A stretch of DNA of 64,000 bases from Mesostigma viride. Lineage: Eukaryota > Streptophyta > Mesostigmatophyceae > Mesostigmatales > Mesostigmataceae. This document shows positions 10,239-36,298 of the stretch, piece after piece (the stretch's first letter is position 1; each line of letters starts with the position of its first letter). The position numbers and the translations under genes are program-made. The notes beneath the pieces were generated by a model, which made no database searches, was not told the origin of the DNA, and was given only the letters and a program-made list of their open reading frames with translations. The stretch covers positions 1 through 64,000 of the forward strand of contig RPFO01001963.1 in NCBI GenBank assembly GCA_009746045.1. Reading direction: 5' to 3'.

Positions 10239-11467
10239 CTCCTTGCGTACCTCATGCTCCCGGAGGGCTGCCTGAAAGCAGCCTCATCCTCGGGTATGTC
10301 AGGGAGTGGTTCTCCCATGATCATAGCAGGCCGGACTGGACAGTCCGCCTCTTTGCCCTTCCTCGCGCCCAGGGCCAGCAGTCCCTCCTTGTACTGCAGG
10401 GGTTGGGGGGGAGAGGGTTTCTTGCTGGTGGTTTCCAGCGGGGGGGCTTCTTCAGCTACCACCCCATGTTTGGCCAAGATGGCCTCCGTGACCCTGGCTT
10501 GGGTGATGGAGGACATGGTTTTAAAGTGTGCTGACCGAGCAAGCTCGGCCAGGTCTTGACTGTCCGCATAGTGCATGGGATAGTCAGCATTTTTTAAGAG
10601 GTCACGTAACCGCTGGGTGGCCTCGCGGTACGCGTCCGCCATCGCCTGGTGGGTAGCCAGGCGACGGGCGGCTTCCTCTTCATATTCTTGCCGCTTAGCG
10701 GCGAGCCGAAAAGCCGCCTCTCGGCGGACCTCTCGGTCCCGCTGCCGCTCTCGGCGTTCTTCATTTGCCACCAGCGCGGCCTGCTCGACCGCCAGGAGCG
10801 CTGGGGTAAGATTGATCTCAGTCTCCCCATCGGGGAGACTGGCAGTGTCGGATACCTCATCGTCGGACATTGGTTGTCCGGCGATGGGTTCCACAGGTTT
10901 TCGCACCACCCGTGCGAGTTTAATACTCTCCATGTCCTTCTTCTTGCGAAGAAGGGACGCAGAGGGTCGCCCAAACGTTAGCTCAATGTGGTTATGTCCC
11001 TGGGCGAAAGGGACATTAAGGTTTGATGTGGCGGGACGAAAGGTAATCGTCCCGTCCGGTGCCACCGAGGCCGTCTGACGGGGCATACGCTCCCGAAGAG
11101 ATGGCAACGTGGGGCCGGACTGTGGAGCCTCAGTGGGGTTTACCACCGAGGTCTCCGCAGCCATGGCCGCGCCAGCCGTGGTTGCGGCTGGGGCGGCCGC
11201 CGGAGTCGAGGGTAAGCCGGTCTCCCCGGGGGGAGCCGTCTCGGCCTCCGGCCTCGCAGGGGAGGGGGGTAGGTCGGTCGGCTTTGCAGCCGCCGTCCCC
11301 TCGTCCTGGCAACCATTGTGAGTCTTTTTGTTCTTTTTCTTTTTCTTGGAAATGGCCGCATCGCCAGCCGGCTTCTTGTTGTTGTCTCTGGGCATCCGCC
11401 GATCCTGCCCATCATCATCCTCGTTGTAGGTAAGCTTCTTAGCGACATTCTTGTTCGTGATAGCCAT
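10235..11467 (-). CDS. Upstream ORF of the copia-class element, unknown function
   Basis: 410 codons beginning 18 bases inside the 5' LTR and ending in an ATGA overlap with gag. It starts with a basic, lysine-rich segment (ISKKKKKNKK near residue 40), then a proline/alanine-rich linker, then a long charged region dense in Arg and Glu (residues about 230-300, EERRERQRDREVRREAAFRL) predicted to be a coiled coil or single helix. No known domain is recognised. It could be a nucleic-acid-binding or assembly protein, or the N-terminal part of gag. Standard copia elements have a single gag-pol ORF, so this extra cistron is noteworthy. Confidence 0.6.
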   Translation of the reverse strand: MAITNKNVAKKLTYNEDDDGQDRRMPRDNNKKPAGDAAISKKKKKNKKTHNGCQDEGTAAAKPTDLPPSPARPEAETAPPGETGLPSTPAAAPAATTAGAAMAAETSVVNPTEAPQSGPTLPSLRERMPRQTASVAPDGTITFRPATSNLNVPFAQGHNHIELTFGRPSASLLRKKKDMESIKLARVVRKPVEPIAGQPMSDDEVSDTASLPDGETEINLTPALLAVEQAALVANEERRERQRDREVRREAAFRLAAKRQEYEEEAARRLATHQAMADAYREATQRLRDLLKNADYPMHYADSQDLAELARSAHFKTMSSITQARVTEAILAKHGVVAEEAPPLETTSKKPSPPQPLQYKEGLLALGARKGKEADCPVRPAMIMGEPLPDIPEDEAAFRQPSGSMRYARR

Positions 11468-11485
11468 GGTAGCAAATAAAATTCA

Positions 11486-11958
11486 AGTTAGAATGCGGTG
11501 GGATATATTGCTTGAGAACACTGAAGGCTTGGAGCAATGAATTGCTTGGTTCATTAGAAAATAGGTTTACCCTTTATCAACGTTCCTCTCACCGGCTGCG
11601 CCGCCAGTGACCGTTGGGTGCAGACCGTTGGCCCGAGGCCACACGATGACAGGTAGCAGTCTAGTCACTGCATCGTGCGATCACAAATCAATGCACGCTG
11701 CAGTACGGTCCCTATCTAGGATACTCTAGTACCGTCCAATGACAGGACACTACGTATACTGGGTACTGACATCTGTCACGTACCTCAGTACCCAAAGTAC
11801 CTATCTAGGGAAACGTATGCGACTCGACTAGCATTCCTATCTGTATAGCCCACGTGGTATTTATATTCACATACCAACGTAGGTTTACAAGGCTTATTCA
11901 TACGTTGTATTCACAATGCCTTTGAGACTTAGTCTACAGCAAAGCATGGAGACTAACT
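11486..11958 (-). repeat. 5' LTR of the copia-class element
   Basis: 473-bp partner of the LTR at 4309-4780. The first ATG lies only 18 bases from its inner edge and the sequence there shows no match to the usual initiator-tRNA primer-binding site. The stretch from 11964 to 12949, beyond the element, shows no supported gene. Confidence 0.92.
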
Positions 11959-12949
11959 CCGGCCCCTCATTATTCGGCCGCGGGTTCTTCTTATGCATGA
12001 TGCTGCTGTGGATTGTCCGTGCCGGTAGTCTCTGTTCTACAGTAATGACGCGAATCCGCGTTGTGCTTGATCATGTAGTCAGCCCTTCGTGTTCATTACC
12101 TGTAAACGTTGATTGTTTCTTGACGCTTCTGAATGAAGAGTGTTAGAATGGAAGTATGGATTACATACCTAATTATGGGCACCCTTCCTTTATAATTACC
12201 TCGTTTAATTTGATACATCCTTTCCCCTATGCGTGTACGAGCTGGTAATCTTTTTCGCCTGCCTTACCCAGCTTTGTTTTGACGGCGAAATGGCCGCCAA
12301 AAGTTATAGGGTATCTTGTTACGGTATTCCCCCGATATTTCCTTCTGAAGTTACCTCGGTATCATGGCCGCGCGGCTGGCCGGCCCACACCTGCGTACCA
12401 CTTTTACTCTCTAGAGTAGGTCTTTCACGTACCCCACGTCAATGTTTACATATCATATCGGATTGTATATCTCAAAATTAAACTAAGCATGCATTGTGCG
12501 CACAATGCATATGTGCACCCGCCATGCGAAGGGCGCCTGCAGTACAATTTGCCGGCAATACGTGATCTCATCATGATCGTGATAAAAGAATGTCGTCTCT
12601 ATTCAATATTAATTAGTAACATTGTATGATAAGGTTTGAAAGATAACCATGCCGGAGCGCTGAAGATAACGAGGGAATTACTAGGTAACCTACTTGCATT
12701 TATCTGAGCTGGCTGGGTACCAGATGACATCATGTATATAATGGCCTCGCTGCAAGATTGTGTACGGCCCCAATATTGGAGCCCTGCCGCCTCTTGAGGA
12801 AAAAAAGACAGCTGAATGCGAGATCACCCTGCATGCTCAACTGTTTCACAACCTCAAGACGTGCTCATGGAGCAATACTACCATCAGCAAATCCTAACAT
12901 ACATACTAGACATGTGCCAAACATGAATTTTTTTCTGCTGCACGCACAG

Positions 12950-22493
<9,544 letters not shown>

Positions 22494-23816
22494 CGTGGGA
22501 CGAACGAGCGCGACCTGTGCGACATCCTCCTGTGGCTCAAGTGCTGAAGAAGAGTTGCTCGCGGTTGTGTTAACCCATTAACGATACCGGTACAGATGTC
22601 CAGCACTAAAGGGCCTCTATGGAGCTTTTATTGAGAAAAACGTGGCAACTTGCACAGCGATGGAGTGTAGGGTAGAGGGTTGTAGACCCGCCCTGCGCAC
22701 GCCTGTGAGGGTGCTCCGGTATGTAGTGTGCATCCTTTGTGTGTGTTATCATTAGTTGGCCTACTCACTACCAAGTGGGAGTGTAATTGTTCGTGGTGGG
22801 AGTCCTGCCTTGGATGCCGTCCGCCCCGGCAAGCCCGTCCTCCAGGCAGTCAGGGGAACCACCATTGGGGGGAGGTGGCTCAATTGATGGAGGTGGTAAG
22901 CCCCTGCACCGATTGGCTAGTCGGTCGAATCCCACCAGATGATGTAACTCTCACTGCGTAATGGGGAGCTAATTGGTGGTGGCATAGTCATGGGATGCGT
23001 AGGTCTACTTCATGATTACCCGCTATCTTACTTTGTTTTTATCGTGGTCCTCTCTACTGCTGCAAGGGGCTCCCTACCTGTTGGGGGCGGGGGGGGCAGG
23101 TTATCTTTGTTAGTTATATACGCCGTCTCTCAGTGGTGTTACGTCCGTTCGATATGGACTTGCCTACAGAGGGTGGTACTGACGTGTTGATCGGGAGTTC
23201 CGGTTGAGCCTGTGATACATTATTTTTCAATTTGCGTTTCAATTTGCGGTGGTTGATCAAGCATGACTATATGGTTGTCTCCTTGATATGCTGTATAGTT
23301 TTCGGAAGACACCGACGCACGGCTGACACGCATGGTTGACACTATACGTACCAACTTGATTATTTGGGTGGTTATGCCCTTTCATACGGCTTCACGTTGC
23401 ATGGCTTTACATTTCCCTTCCTTATTTAAGTGAATGACATGGGGAGACATGCTTTAGGACTTGGTGCACTTTGCCTGAGCAAGGTGTGACAATTAATTCA
23501 CCGCTATAAATGTGAATGGACCTGTGAATGGACCAAGTTCGTCGAAACGGGGAAATAACGTTACTTGATACTAGATTTAGGGAGGTCCTGTGTTCGTAAC
23601 TTGCTGGTAGCTACTGTGGTTTCTCATTTTCGGTGTTGTCCGTGGAATCTCATATTTGGGCAGCTAGCCCCATGCACGTTGAGCGCTTACTGACAACAAT
23701 ACAAGATTTAGACGCGTAGGGGGGCAAGAATCAATTGTGCGTCGGCACGGTAGCTTCGTCTTTTTTTTACTGACTAGGTTGTCCCCAGTTTACAAATTAA
23801 CAAAATTAACAAATTA
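22494..23816. other. No gene seen
   Basis: Downstream flank of the MULE-like gene. Only short open frames without domain motifs, conserved splice pairs or long repeats. A short dA/dT tract lies near 23760 and the dispersed repeat begins at 23817. Confidence 0.6.
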
Positions 23817-24665
23817 ACGCCGGCGGACTACCTGCGGACTGCTCTACGTGGAGTCGCCGGGCTACAAGTTGCGTACTTGACCAAACTCAGCCGTAGGGGC
23901 CGCCGCACCAATTTTTACTTCTTTTCGTCACATGGCTTGCGTTGGGTTCATCGACGAGCATCGACGCTCATCGACGGTGCAATCTGACGGCGGAGAATAA
24001 GTTCGCCACAGCACAGCGCGACGCAAGGGCTAAGATCCGACAACGTGACATGCAAAGCTTTAGACCGCATCGCTAACCGGAAATTCCGTCCAACACCGTC
24101 GTACAGTACTGCCAGTCGACCGCACCTCTGCCTCTTAACCGTCGAATGCGCAATCGATCTAGAAAGTAGAAACGTGTCCGCGACACTTCCGCGATTTCAG
24201 TACATGCCGTCACCCTTGACAGTTGTCGTACAATACTGCAAATTTACGCCAATAGAAACTCGCCTGCAAACATATATCTCGATAGAGGCATGCGTCTTAT
24301 TTAATTTCAAGGTAACTTACCTCTTAATTAATCTCGCCCTCCCGTTGTAACACCGTCCCCCCGTTGTAACACCGTCCCCCCGTTGTAACACCGTTCCCCC
24401 CCCCCCATAAATGCGTCCCCCCCCCGTTGTAACACCGTCCCCCCCACGTACAGTACTTTCAACCGCAGCTCTGCCTTTTAACCGTCGAATGCGCAATCGA
24501 TCTAGAAAGTATCCGCGATTTCAGTACATGCCGTCACCCTTGACAGTTGTCGTACAATACTACAAATTAACGCCAATAGAAACTCGCCTCCAAACATATA
24601 TCTCGATAGAGGCATGCGTCTTATTTAATTTCAAGGTACCTCTTAATTAATCTCGCCCCCCGGCC
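23817..24665. repeat. Dispersed repeat cluster with a local tandem copy
   Basis: 23817-24030 matches 3407-3640. 24070-24345 contains a block (gccgtcacccttgacagttg, catatatctcgatagaggc) that recurs at 24466-24650 and, more diverged, at 29515-29700. The two local copies are separated by C-rich units (ccgttgtaacaccgtcccc). Confidence 0.8.
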
Positions 24666-24885
24666 TCCGCTAATTTGCTAATTTGCTAAATTTGCTAAAA
24701 AAGAGCCAATTTTACCCCGACTTGCATCATTCACGATTTGTGCGTTTTAATCGAAGGGCATCTACTTAGTTCGGCAGAGCAACGGGGGTTGTTTAGTTAG
24801 TAGTTAGTTAGTACTTACTTAGTTAAAATAGTTAGTCAGTTAGTGAGCTAGTGAGCTAGTTAGAACTTGATAGGTAGGTCAGGTA

Positions 24886-25075
24886 GGTAGGTAATTAATT
24901 AATTAACTAATTAGACTCGTGCTCCCGTTGGGGAGTCACGGAGCCCGAACTGCCTTTCATCCCTTTGTTTGCACAACAGGAAGGAAGGTCATAGACCCCC
25001 TTTCTCCTTCATGCTAGAGGCATGCCACAGCTGCGTGACTCCCAAACGGGAGCACGAGTCTAATTAATTAATTAA
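24886..25075. mobile_element. Hairpin MITE with long inverted termini
   Basis: Left arm 24886-24940 (gactcgtgctcccgttgggg then agtcacg) and right arm 25034-25075 (cgtgactcccaaacgggagc then acgagtc) are inverted repeats with one or two mismatches, bounded by TTAA/ATTA-type repeats. A related left arm with the same inner sequence type (cgtgactcc..., ggtgcaatgag) occurs at 36655-36860, so the unit is dispersed. No ORF inside. Confidence 0.7.
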
Positions 25076-25285
25076 TTAATGCCACAGCTGCAATCGGACA
25101 CGCTAAACGATCCTGCAAGATATGTGGGTGCAATGAGACCCATGTGAGCTTATCATAACAAGGAGCGTGGGCAAGTAATGTGAGCATAGCCAAGACGTAG
25201 CATCATTAGATGTACAAGGGAATATTTAATAGCTATCTTGATGTGCGTGGAGGAATAACGGCGAACATGAAATGAAGGAACAAGT

Positions 25286-25415
25286 ACCCCACAACCAGGA
25301 ACGTGCATCCCACAACCAGGAACGAGTATCCCACAACCAGGAACGTGTTTCCCACCACCAGGAACAAGTATCACATAACCAGGAACGACTATCCCACAAC
25401 TAGGAACGTGTATTC
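25286..25415. repeat. 21-bp minisatellite CCCACAACCAGGAACGNNTAT
   Basis: Six or so copies of a 21-bp unit. The same family forms the larger array at 28290-28710. Being a multiple of three, it gives repeat-derived open frames on both strands that are not taken as genes. Confidence 0.9.
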
Positions 25416-25494
25416 TGATCAGACACTCCGCAAAGGTGAAAACCTTTGCGTTCAGTGCCAGGCCGCGGAAAACGCGGAAAACGCGATCTGCAAA

Positions 25495-25575
25495 TGAATC
25501 CGACCGGAATCGAACTGGGGACCTCTCGCACCAATTTTGCTGACTATAGGACGGACGTCTCCGGATACCATGGCA
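25495..25575 (-). tRNA. tRNA-like relic
   Basis: On the minus strand CAGTTCGATTCCGG resembles the T arm and B box. The ends GTATCCG and CGGATTC can pair in six of seven positions as an acceptor stem. The anticodon loop lacks the expected T33 and the T stem has a mismatch, so this is at best a tRNA pseudogene or SINE head. No anticodon identity is assigned. Confidence 0.25.
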
Positions 25576-25811
25576 TCGCCAACTTACACCTACAGTCATC
25601 CGCAAAAGTTCTCCTGTCCGGGGAGTGATGCAAGCCTTTCGGATTTGGTACTAGATAAATCACTCGAGATCTGTGTGTAGGAGTACTACACACGTGTCTG
25701 CACGCGAGACTTGTTCAGTCTCGCACCGTGAGACGGGCTGAACACGGCTGAATCCTTCTTTTTAGTAGAAGGGGGCGTAGCCGGTACTATCGAACGTGTA
25801 TCCCACAACCA

Positions 25812-27005
25812 GGAACAAGTATCCTCTGCCGGCAGTGCCACCCCATGCAAGACCCCACAAGCCATCCTTGCGTCAAGGGGACATGCAGTCATCACAAGGA
25901 GCGGTAACTGCCGGCAGTTCCACGCCATGCAAGACCCTACAAGCCGTCCTTGCATAAAGGGGACATGCAGTCATCACAAGGAGTGGTAACTGCCGGCAGT
26001 GCCACCCCATGCAAGAAGACACAAGCCGGGGACATGCAGTCATCACAAGGAGTGGTAACTGCCGGCAGTGCCACGCCATGCAAGACCCCACAAGCCATCC
26101 TTGCGTCAAGGGGACATGCAGTCATCACAAGGAGTGGTAACTGCCGGCAGTGCCACGCCATGCAAGACCCCACAAGCCATCCTTGCGTCAAGGGGACATG
26201 CAGTCATCACAAGGAGTGGTAACTGCCGGCAGTGCCACCCCATGCAAGACCCCACAAGCCATCCTTGCATAAAGGGGACATGCAGTCATCACAAGGAGTG
26301 GTAACTGCCGGCAGTGCCACCCCATGCAAGAAGACACAAGCCGGGGACTGTCATGCAGTCATCACAAGGAGTGGTAACTGCCGGCAGTGCCACGCCATGC
26401 AAGACCCCACAAGCCATCCTTGCGTCAAGGGGACATGCAGTCATCACAAGGAGCGGTAACTGCCGGCAGTGCCACCCCATGCAAGACCCCACAAGCCATC
26501 CTTGCATAAAGGGGACATGCAGTCATCACAAGGAGTGGTAACTGCCGGCAGTGCCACCCCATGCAAGAAGACACAAGCCGGGGACATGCAGTCATCACAA
26601 GGAGTGGTAACTGCCGGCAGTGCCACGCCATGCAAGACCCCACAAGCCATCCTTGCGTCAAGGGGACATGCAGTCATCACAAGGAGCGGTAACTGCCGGC
26701 AGTTCCACGCCATGCAAGACCCTACAAGCCGTCCTTGCATAAAGGGGACATGCAGTCATCACAAGGAGTGGTAACTGCCGGCAGTGCCACGCCATGCAAG
26801 ACCCCACAAGCCATCCTTGCATAAAGGGGACATGCAGTCATCACAAGGAGTGGTAACTGCCGGCAGTGCCACCCCATGCAAGAACACACAAGCCGGGGAC
26901 ATGCAGTCATCAAGGAGTGGTAACTGCCGGCAGTGCTACCCCATGCAAGAACCCACAAGCCAGCCATGCAATCATCACAGGGAGTGGTAACTGCCGGCAG
27001 TGCGC
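25812..27005. repeat. 82-bp satellite array with shorter variants
   Basis: About 16 units containing catgcagtcatcacaaggag and taactgccggcagtg. Standard units are 82 bp; others lack the catccttgcgtcaag part and have gaagacacaagccg instead. Standard and short units, and tcc/gcc variants at the 'gcagtgccac' site, recur in the same order around 25900-26100 and 26540-26780, which indicates higher-order repeats. Confidence 0.93.
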
Positions 27006-27007
27006 GG

Positions 27008-28285
27008 CCCTAACGTTAATTCCCACACCCCCTCTGCTAACGTTAGTTTCCACACCCCTCTGCTAACGTTAGTTTCCACACCCCTCTGCTAACGTTAGTG
27101 CCCACCCCCTCGGCTAACGTTAATTCCCACACACCCTCTGTTAACGTAAGGTCCCACACCCGTCTGCTAACGTAAGTACGTGCCCCTCCCCCCTCTACTA
27201 TCGTTAATTCCCTCCCCCCTTTACTAACGGCCCCGGGCAGCCTCCTGGTTTGTCTGTAATATGGAGGCAGATGGTACGCAAGGATAGATGGCAAGTAGTG
27301 ATGAAGGATCTACCACCCCCAAGCCTGTGGGGGCTCCGCGTGTGACCAAGTATGGCATTCATAGCGATTCGGGCCGCGGTGCCCACACCCCTGTAACTAG
27401 GACCTAGATAGCTTACACCATCCATTCCATCCCATGTTCCCCTCCCACTGAGGACTTATGCTCACGTGACGCAGTCACGTGTCTATTAATTAATAAATTA
27501 ATTTACTAACGTTAGTCCACAGCCCCCTCTGCTAACGTAAGTGCCCTCCCCCCCCTGTTATCGTTAATGCCCACCCCCCTTAAAAAATTAAATTAAATTA
27601 AATTATAACATGCCTCCGTGGGGAGATCATGTAGCACATATTCCGTGATGGATGGGGTGGAGGAAGCCGCCTGATCGAACTATCCTAACTCTAAGCTATC
27701 TAGAAAATACTAACTACACTACTCATCAAAACGCCTCCTCCGCTTGGGGGGAGGGGGCTTGCCCACAGGGTCGGGCGTGTGCGCCTTGACAATCTTCTTC
27801 CGCCGTGTCTTGTCCTGCATGGCAGTCCAAGACGGGAGAGTCCCACCCCCCTTCACTAACGTTATTCCCCAGCCCCCTCTGCTAACGTTAGTGCCCGCGC
27901 CCCTTTACAAACTTTAGTGCTCGTGCCCCTCTGCTAACGTTAGTGCCCGTGCTCCTTTATTAACGTTAGTGCCCCCCCCCTCCCCCCCCCTCTGCTAACG
28001 TTAGTGCCCGTGCCCCTTCACTAACGTTATTCCCCAGCCCCCTCTGCTAACGTAAGTGCCCGCGCCCCTTTACAAACTTTAGTGCTCGTGCCCCTCTGCT
28101 AACGTTAGTGCCCGTGCTCCTTTACTAACGTTAGTGCCCAGCCCCCTCTGCTAACGTTAGTGCCCGTGCCCCTTCACTAACGTTAGCGCCCGTGCCCCTT
28201 CACTAACGTTAGTGCCCGTGCCCCTCTGCTAACGTTATTCCCCAGCCCCCTCTGCTATCGCTAATGCCCGTGCCCCTTTATATTT
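27008..28285. repeat. AACGTTAG-centred minisatellites
   Basis: Arrays at 27008-27235, 27505-27590 and 27845-28285 of 26-30 bp units built on ctgctaacgttagtgcccg, with C-rich spacers. The core AACGTT is palindromic. Non-array sequence between them (27240-27500, 27590-27840) holds no supported gene. Confidence 0.88.
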
Positions 28286-28289
28286 GGAC

Positions 28290-28710
28290 CAGGAACACAT
28301 CCCACAACTAGGCTCGACTATCCCACAACCAGGAACCCATCCCACAACCAGGAACGAGTATCCCACAACTGAACTAGGAACGTGTATCCCACAACCAAGA
28401 ACAAGTATCCTACAACCAGGAACGTGCATCCCACAACCAGGAACGTGCATCCCACAACCAGGAACGACTATCCCACAACTAGGAACGTGTATCCCACAAC
28501 CAGGAACAAGTATCCTACAACCAGGAACGTGTTTCCCACAACCAGGAACATGTATCCCACAACCACGAACGAATTTCCCACCACCAGGAACAAGTATCCC
28601 ACAACCAGGAACACATCCCACAACCAGGAAAGTGCATCCCACAACCAGGAACAAGTATCCCAAAACAAGGAACACATCCCACAACCAGGAACGTGTATCC
28701 CACAACTAGT
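28290..28710. repeat. 21-bp minisatellite, long array
   Basis: About 20 copies of cccacaaccaggaacgtgtat with variation in the last seven bases. The same unit as at 25286-25415, 3 kb away. Confidence 0.93.
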
Positions 28711-28795
28711 CGCGCAGTCGGTCTGAATGACTGGCATTATAACGAGCGTCATATTCGTCTCCGGCTTGGCAGTGCCGTCATCCTGCATACAAAAA
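28708..28795 (-). pseudogene. Fragment of the 13638-13784 exon of the MULE-like gene
   Basis: On the minus strand, after a TATGCAG acceptor-like site, the peptide DDGTAKPET and the stretch LVIMPVIQTDCA match DDCTAKPET and LVIMPNVQTDCA of the plus-strand exon at 13638. The match ends where the 21-bp minisatellite begins, so this is a truncated inverted copy. Confidence 0.7.
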
Positions 28796-29264
28796 GCACA
28801 TTGGAGCCAGCACTTTCCCGCGGGTTGTAGCCGATATTCCTCCATGCAGCGATATTCACCAATGCGCTATCAATAAACAAGTCGACACCATCCGGGTATG
28901 TAAAAAAAGCACGCTGCTGGCCACGACGGTCACGGCGATGATGAACGACAATAACAAGAACGCCTAATAGCAGGCGTCATACAAACTAGAACAGACTGGA
29001 ACAACTACTTACCCGGTCGTCTGTGATCTTGACACAGAGCCTGGTTTACAAGGAAGCGAGGGAAACCGGCCACTATGAGCACCCCTACTTAACCCACATA
29101 ATGAAGGTTAGGAATCCTCCCCATCATGCTAACCGTAGACTCGGTGAAACGCCCCATGCTACAAATACGATAGCCCAGCAACGACTACTTGCGGCCATCA
29201 CCTTGTCCAGTTCTGGCTGGCTGTGCGGCGGTAATTTTACCAAGTTTAAAAATGTTACGCCGCA

Positions 29265-29700
29265 CCAGTCTGTGCTTTTTTACGTAGTACCAGTGTAGTG
29301 TAGAAATCTGCCAAAAGAGCAAACGCCCAAAGCCAACTTCCAAGACGCCCAAAGCCAAATTCCAAGACGCCCAAAGCCCAAAGGCGGGCGAGTCTGGCGC
29401 GGCGCCGGCCATTGGGCCCCGGAATAAGAAATACCCAGCCCCCGCCCTCTGAGAATTTGAGAATTGAGAACTCTGGAGCCCCCGCCCTGAACGTCAGATC
29501 CAAAATCCGCTTGCCAGACCGGGAACTCCGTCCAATACCGTAGTGCATTGAAATTGGAACATAAATCCTTCTTTCCGTCACCCTCGATATGTTTTCGTAC
29601 AATACTACAAATTCACGCCAATAGAAATCCACGTCCGAACATATATCTCGATAGAGCCATGCCTCTTATTTAATTTCAAGGTACCTCTTAATTAATCTCG
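29265..29700. repeat. Dispersed repeat copies (inverted and direct)
   Basis: 29265-29430 is the reverse complement of 3720-3895. 29515-29700 is a diverged copy of 24070-24345. No coding signal from 28860 to 30110 is supported beyond these. Confidence 0.75.
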
Positions 29701-30110
29701 GCCCCCGCCCTCTGAGAATTCGAGAATTGAGAACTCTGGAGCCAATTTTACCCCGACTGTACTGACAATTTTACCCCGACTGTACTGTAGAGCGGGCCTG
29801 ATGAGTCGCCTCTGCCCCGGCTCCTGAAATCTGAATCCTGAGGGCGCCACGCGGCAATTTAAAACCGAAAAATATCCCACGCGTCCGCACCCTACAGTAG
29901 TGGGACAGCCAATTATTGCAATATTTTGCTTGTATTTTGTGCGAAATAATGCTGGAAGGTGGATATTGGGTAAAGTACGTAAGAACTCCAACGGCGGCGG
30001 ATGAAAAAAGGACGCAACGGATGAAAAAAGGACGCAATCATTTATGGGCAGCAATGCCGGTGTCATCGGGCAGCCCGGTGTAGCTGGCACCCGCCAGCTG
30101 CCCTGTCACA

Positions 30111-35034
<4,924 letters not shown>

Positions 35035-36136
35035 TGGGGAGAGTGGTGTGTCCAAACAAAAGGGTGGGTGGAAGAAAGTAACGGTGGATGGATCGAAGGA
35101 GGCGTAGCGATGGATGGAAGGAGTCGTGGAAGCAAAAAATGGCTATAAGGAAAGACTGATGGAAGGAGTCGCGGAAGGAAGCAGTGGCCGAGGAAAGACT
35201 AATGGAAGGAAGGGTGCAGGGAACAACAGGGAGACCTCATTGGGTTGGGATAGATGGGATGGGAACGCTGGAGCCCTGTTGTGGTAGACAAGCGTGAAGG
35301 GGGCACTTGGTTCCTCACTCCCGGCTGGTTCCGCACCACCACCCCCACATTACGCTTGTGGGGATGAATGGCTGGACCTGAAACGGCACTCAAACAAGGC
35401 GAAGCCGGGATGAACACGTGGATCACGCTGCCAATCCTGTGCCCGTGCCATCTCTCTCCCAGCCCACATCATCTCTTCCGGCCTGGTTGCTCTTTCCGGC
35501 AGTGTCGCTCTTTCGGCCTTGTTGCTCGCTTCATGCCCAGAACCTGGTACCCGGACCGGGGCACCTTTTTCTTGCCCGGATAGGCAGATACCTGGCACCA
35601 ATGTGGCTCCAGGACCATGCCTCTATCCCCTTCGGTAGCTAGGTTTCGCGATGGTACCTGAGTTTTCCGACTCCGGTGCTGCTAAACACCCATCGATGGG
35701 AAGCAGCGCATGAGTGGCTCGTTGAGACGCATTTCCGCAGCGATGATCTAGCATACGCTTTTCCAGCTCAAGCTTTGGTTATAGGGTGGTGTTTGCGTGC
35801 TGGCTAGCGTGCCTGCTCGATTTTCCGATTTGTCTCCTCAGCTGTGAAACATTGATGGCAGCATGCTTTGGTGCAACCGCCCCCCCGGTGCATGGAAGCA
35901 GGGACCCCCAACATGGCTCGCATCAAGGAAGGAATGGGGCCACAGCGAAGTTATACAGGCGTTAGGCCTCAGTGTGACGTCACATCTTCCTTTGTCGCAT
36001 ACCGTAGGGAAATGGGCTTGCGAGCGATGCCATTATCTTCAAGGTTCGCTGCAGTCACCTTGGTTTGTGGGGGGCATCCTGCATGGTGGGAGTGCATGGC
36101 GGTGCAGCAACGGTGTCTGGATGATCTGGCCCAACG
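35035..36136. other. No gene seen
   Basis: Downstream of the GT47 gene: loose GGAAGGA-type repeats (35090-35210) and then unique-looking sequence with short open frames lacking recognisable motifs. Confidence 0.55.
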
Positions 36137-36298
36137 CAGCCAGTTATTGGTGCACCTGGTGAACTGCCTTATTGGTTGGGCCAGTTATTGGTGCACCTGG
36201 TGAACTGCCTTATTGGTTGGGCCAGTTATTGGTGCACCTGGTGAACTGCCTTATTGGTTGGGCCAGTTATTGGTGCACCTGGTGAACTGCCTTACTTT
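36137..36298. repeat. 41-bp tandem repeat, four copies
   Basis: Unit ccagttattggtgcacctgg plus tgaactgccttattggttggg repeated at 41-bp spacing. No function evident. Confidence 0.95.

Larger units (their letters stand above)
4309..11958 (-). mobile_element. Ty1/copia-class LTR retrotransposon, complete
   Basis: A 7.65-kb element with direct LTRs at 4309-4780 and 11486-11958. The LTR ends form the inverted pair AGTTAG/CTAACT. The element is flanked by the 5-bp direct repeat CCGGC (4304-4308 and 11959-11963). The minus strand codes an upstream ORF, gag with zinc knuckles, integrase, an aspartic protease-like domain, copia-type RT and RNase H. The two LTRs differ by about one substitution and one single-base insertion, so insertion is recent, yet the pol region has several frame breaks. 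A 530-bp untranslated stretch (4781-5311) precedes the 3' LTR. Confidence 0.92.

Noticed and set aside
25153-25605. Cys-Gly-Val-Pro-Gly repeat protein, and the similar one at 28235-28705
   Set aside because: Translation of the 21-bp minisatellite, open in several frames.
25812-27005. Possible CRISPR-like array
   Set aside because: Units are contiguous 82-bp satellites without unique spacers, in a eukaryotic context.
28290-28710. Telomere-like repeat
   Set aside because: The 21-bp unit has no TTAGGG/TTTAGGG-type core and is interstitial.
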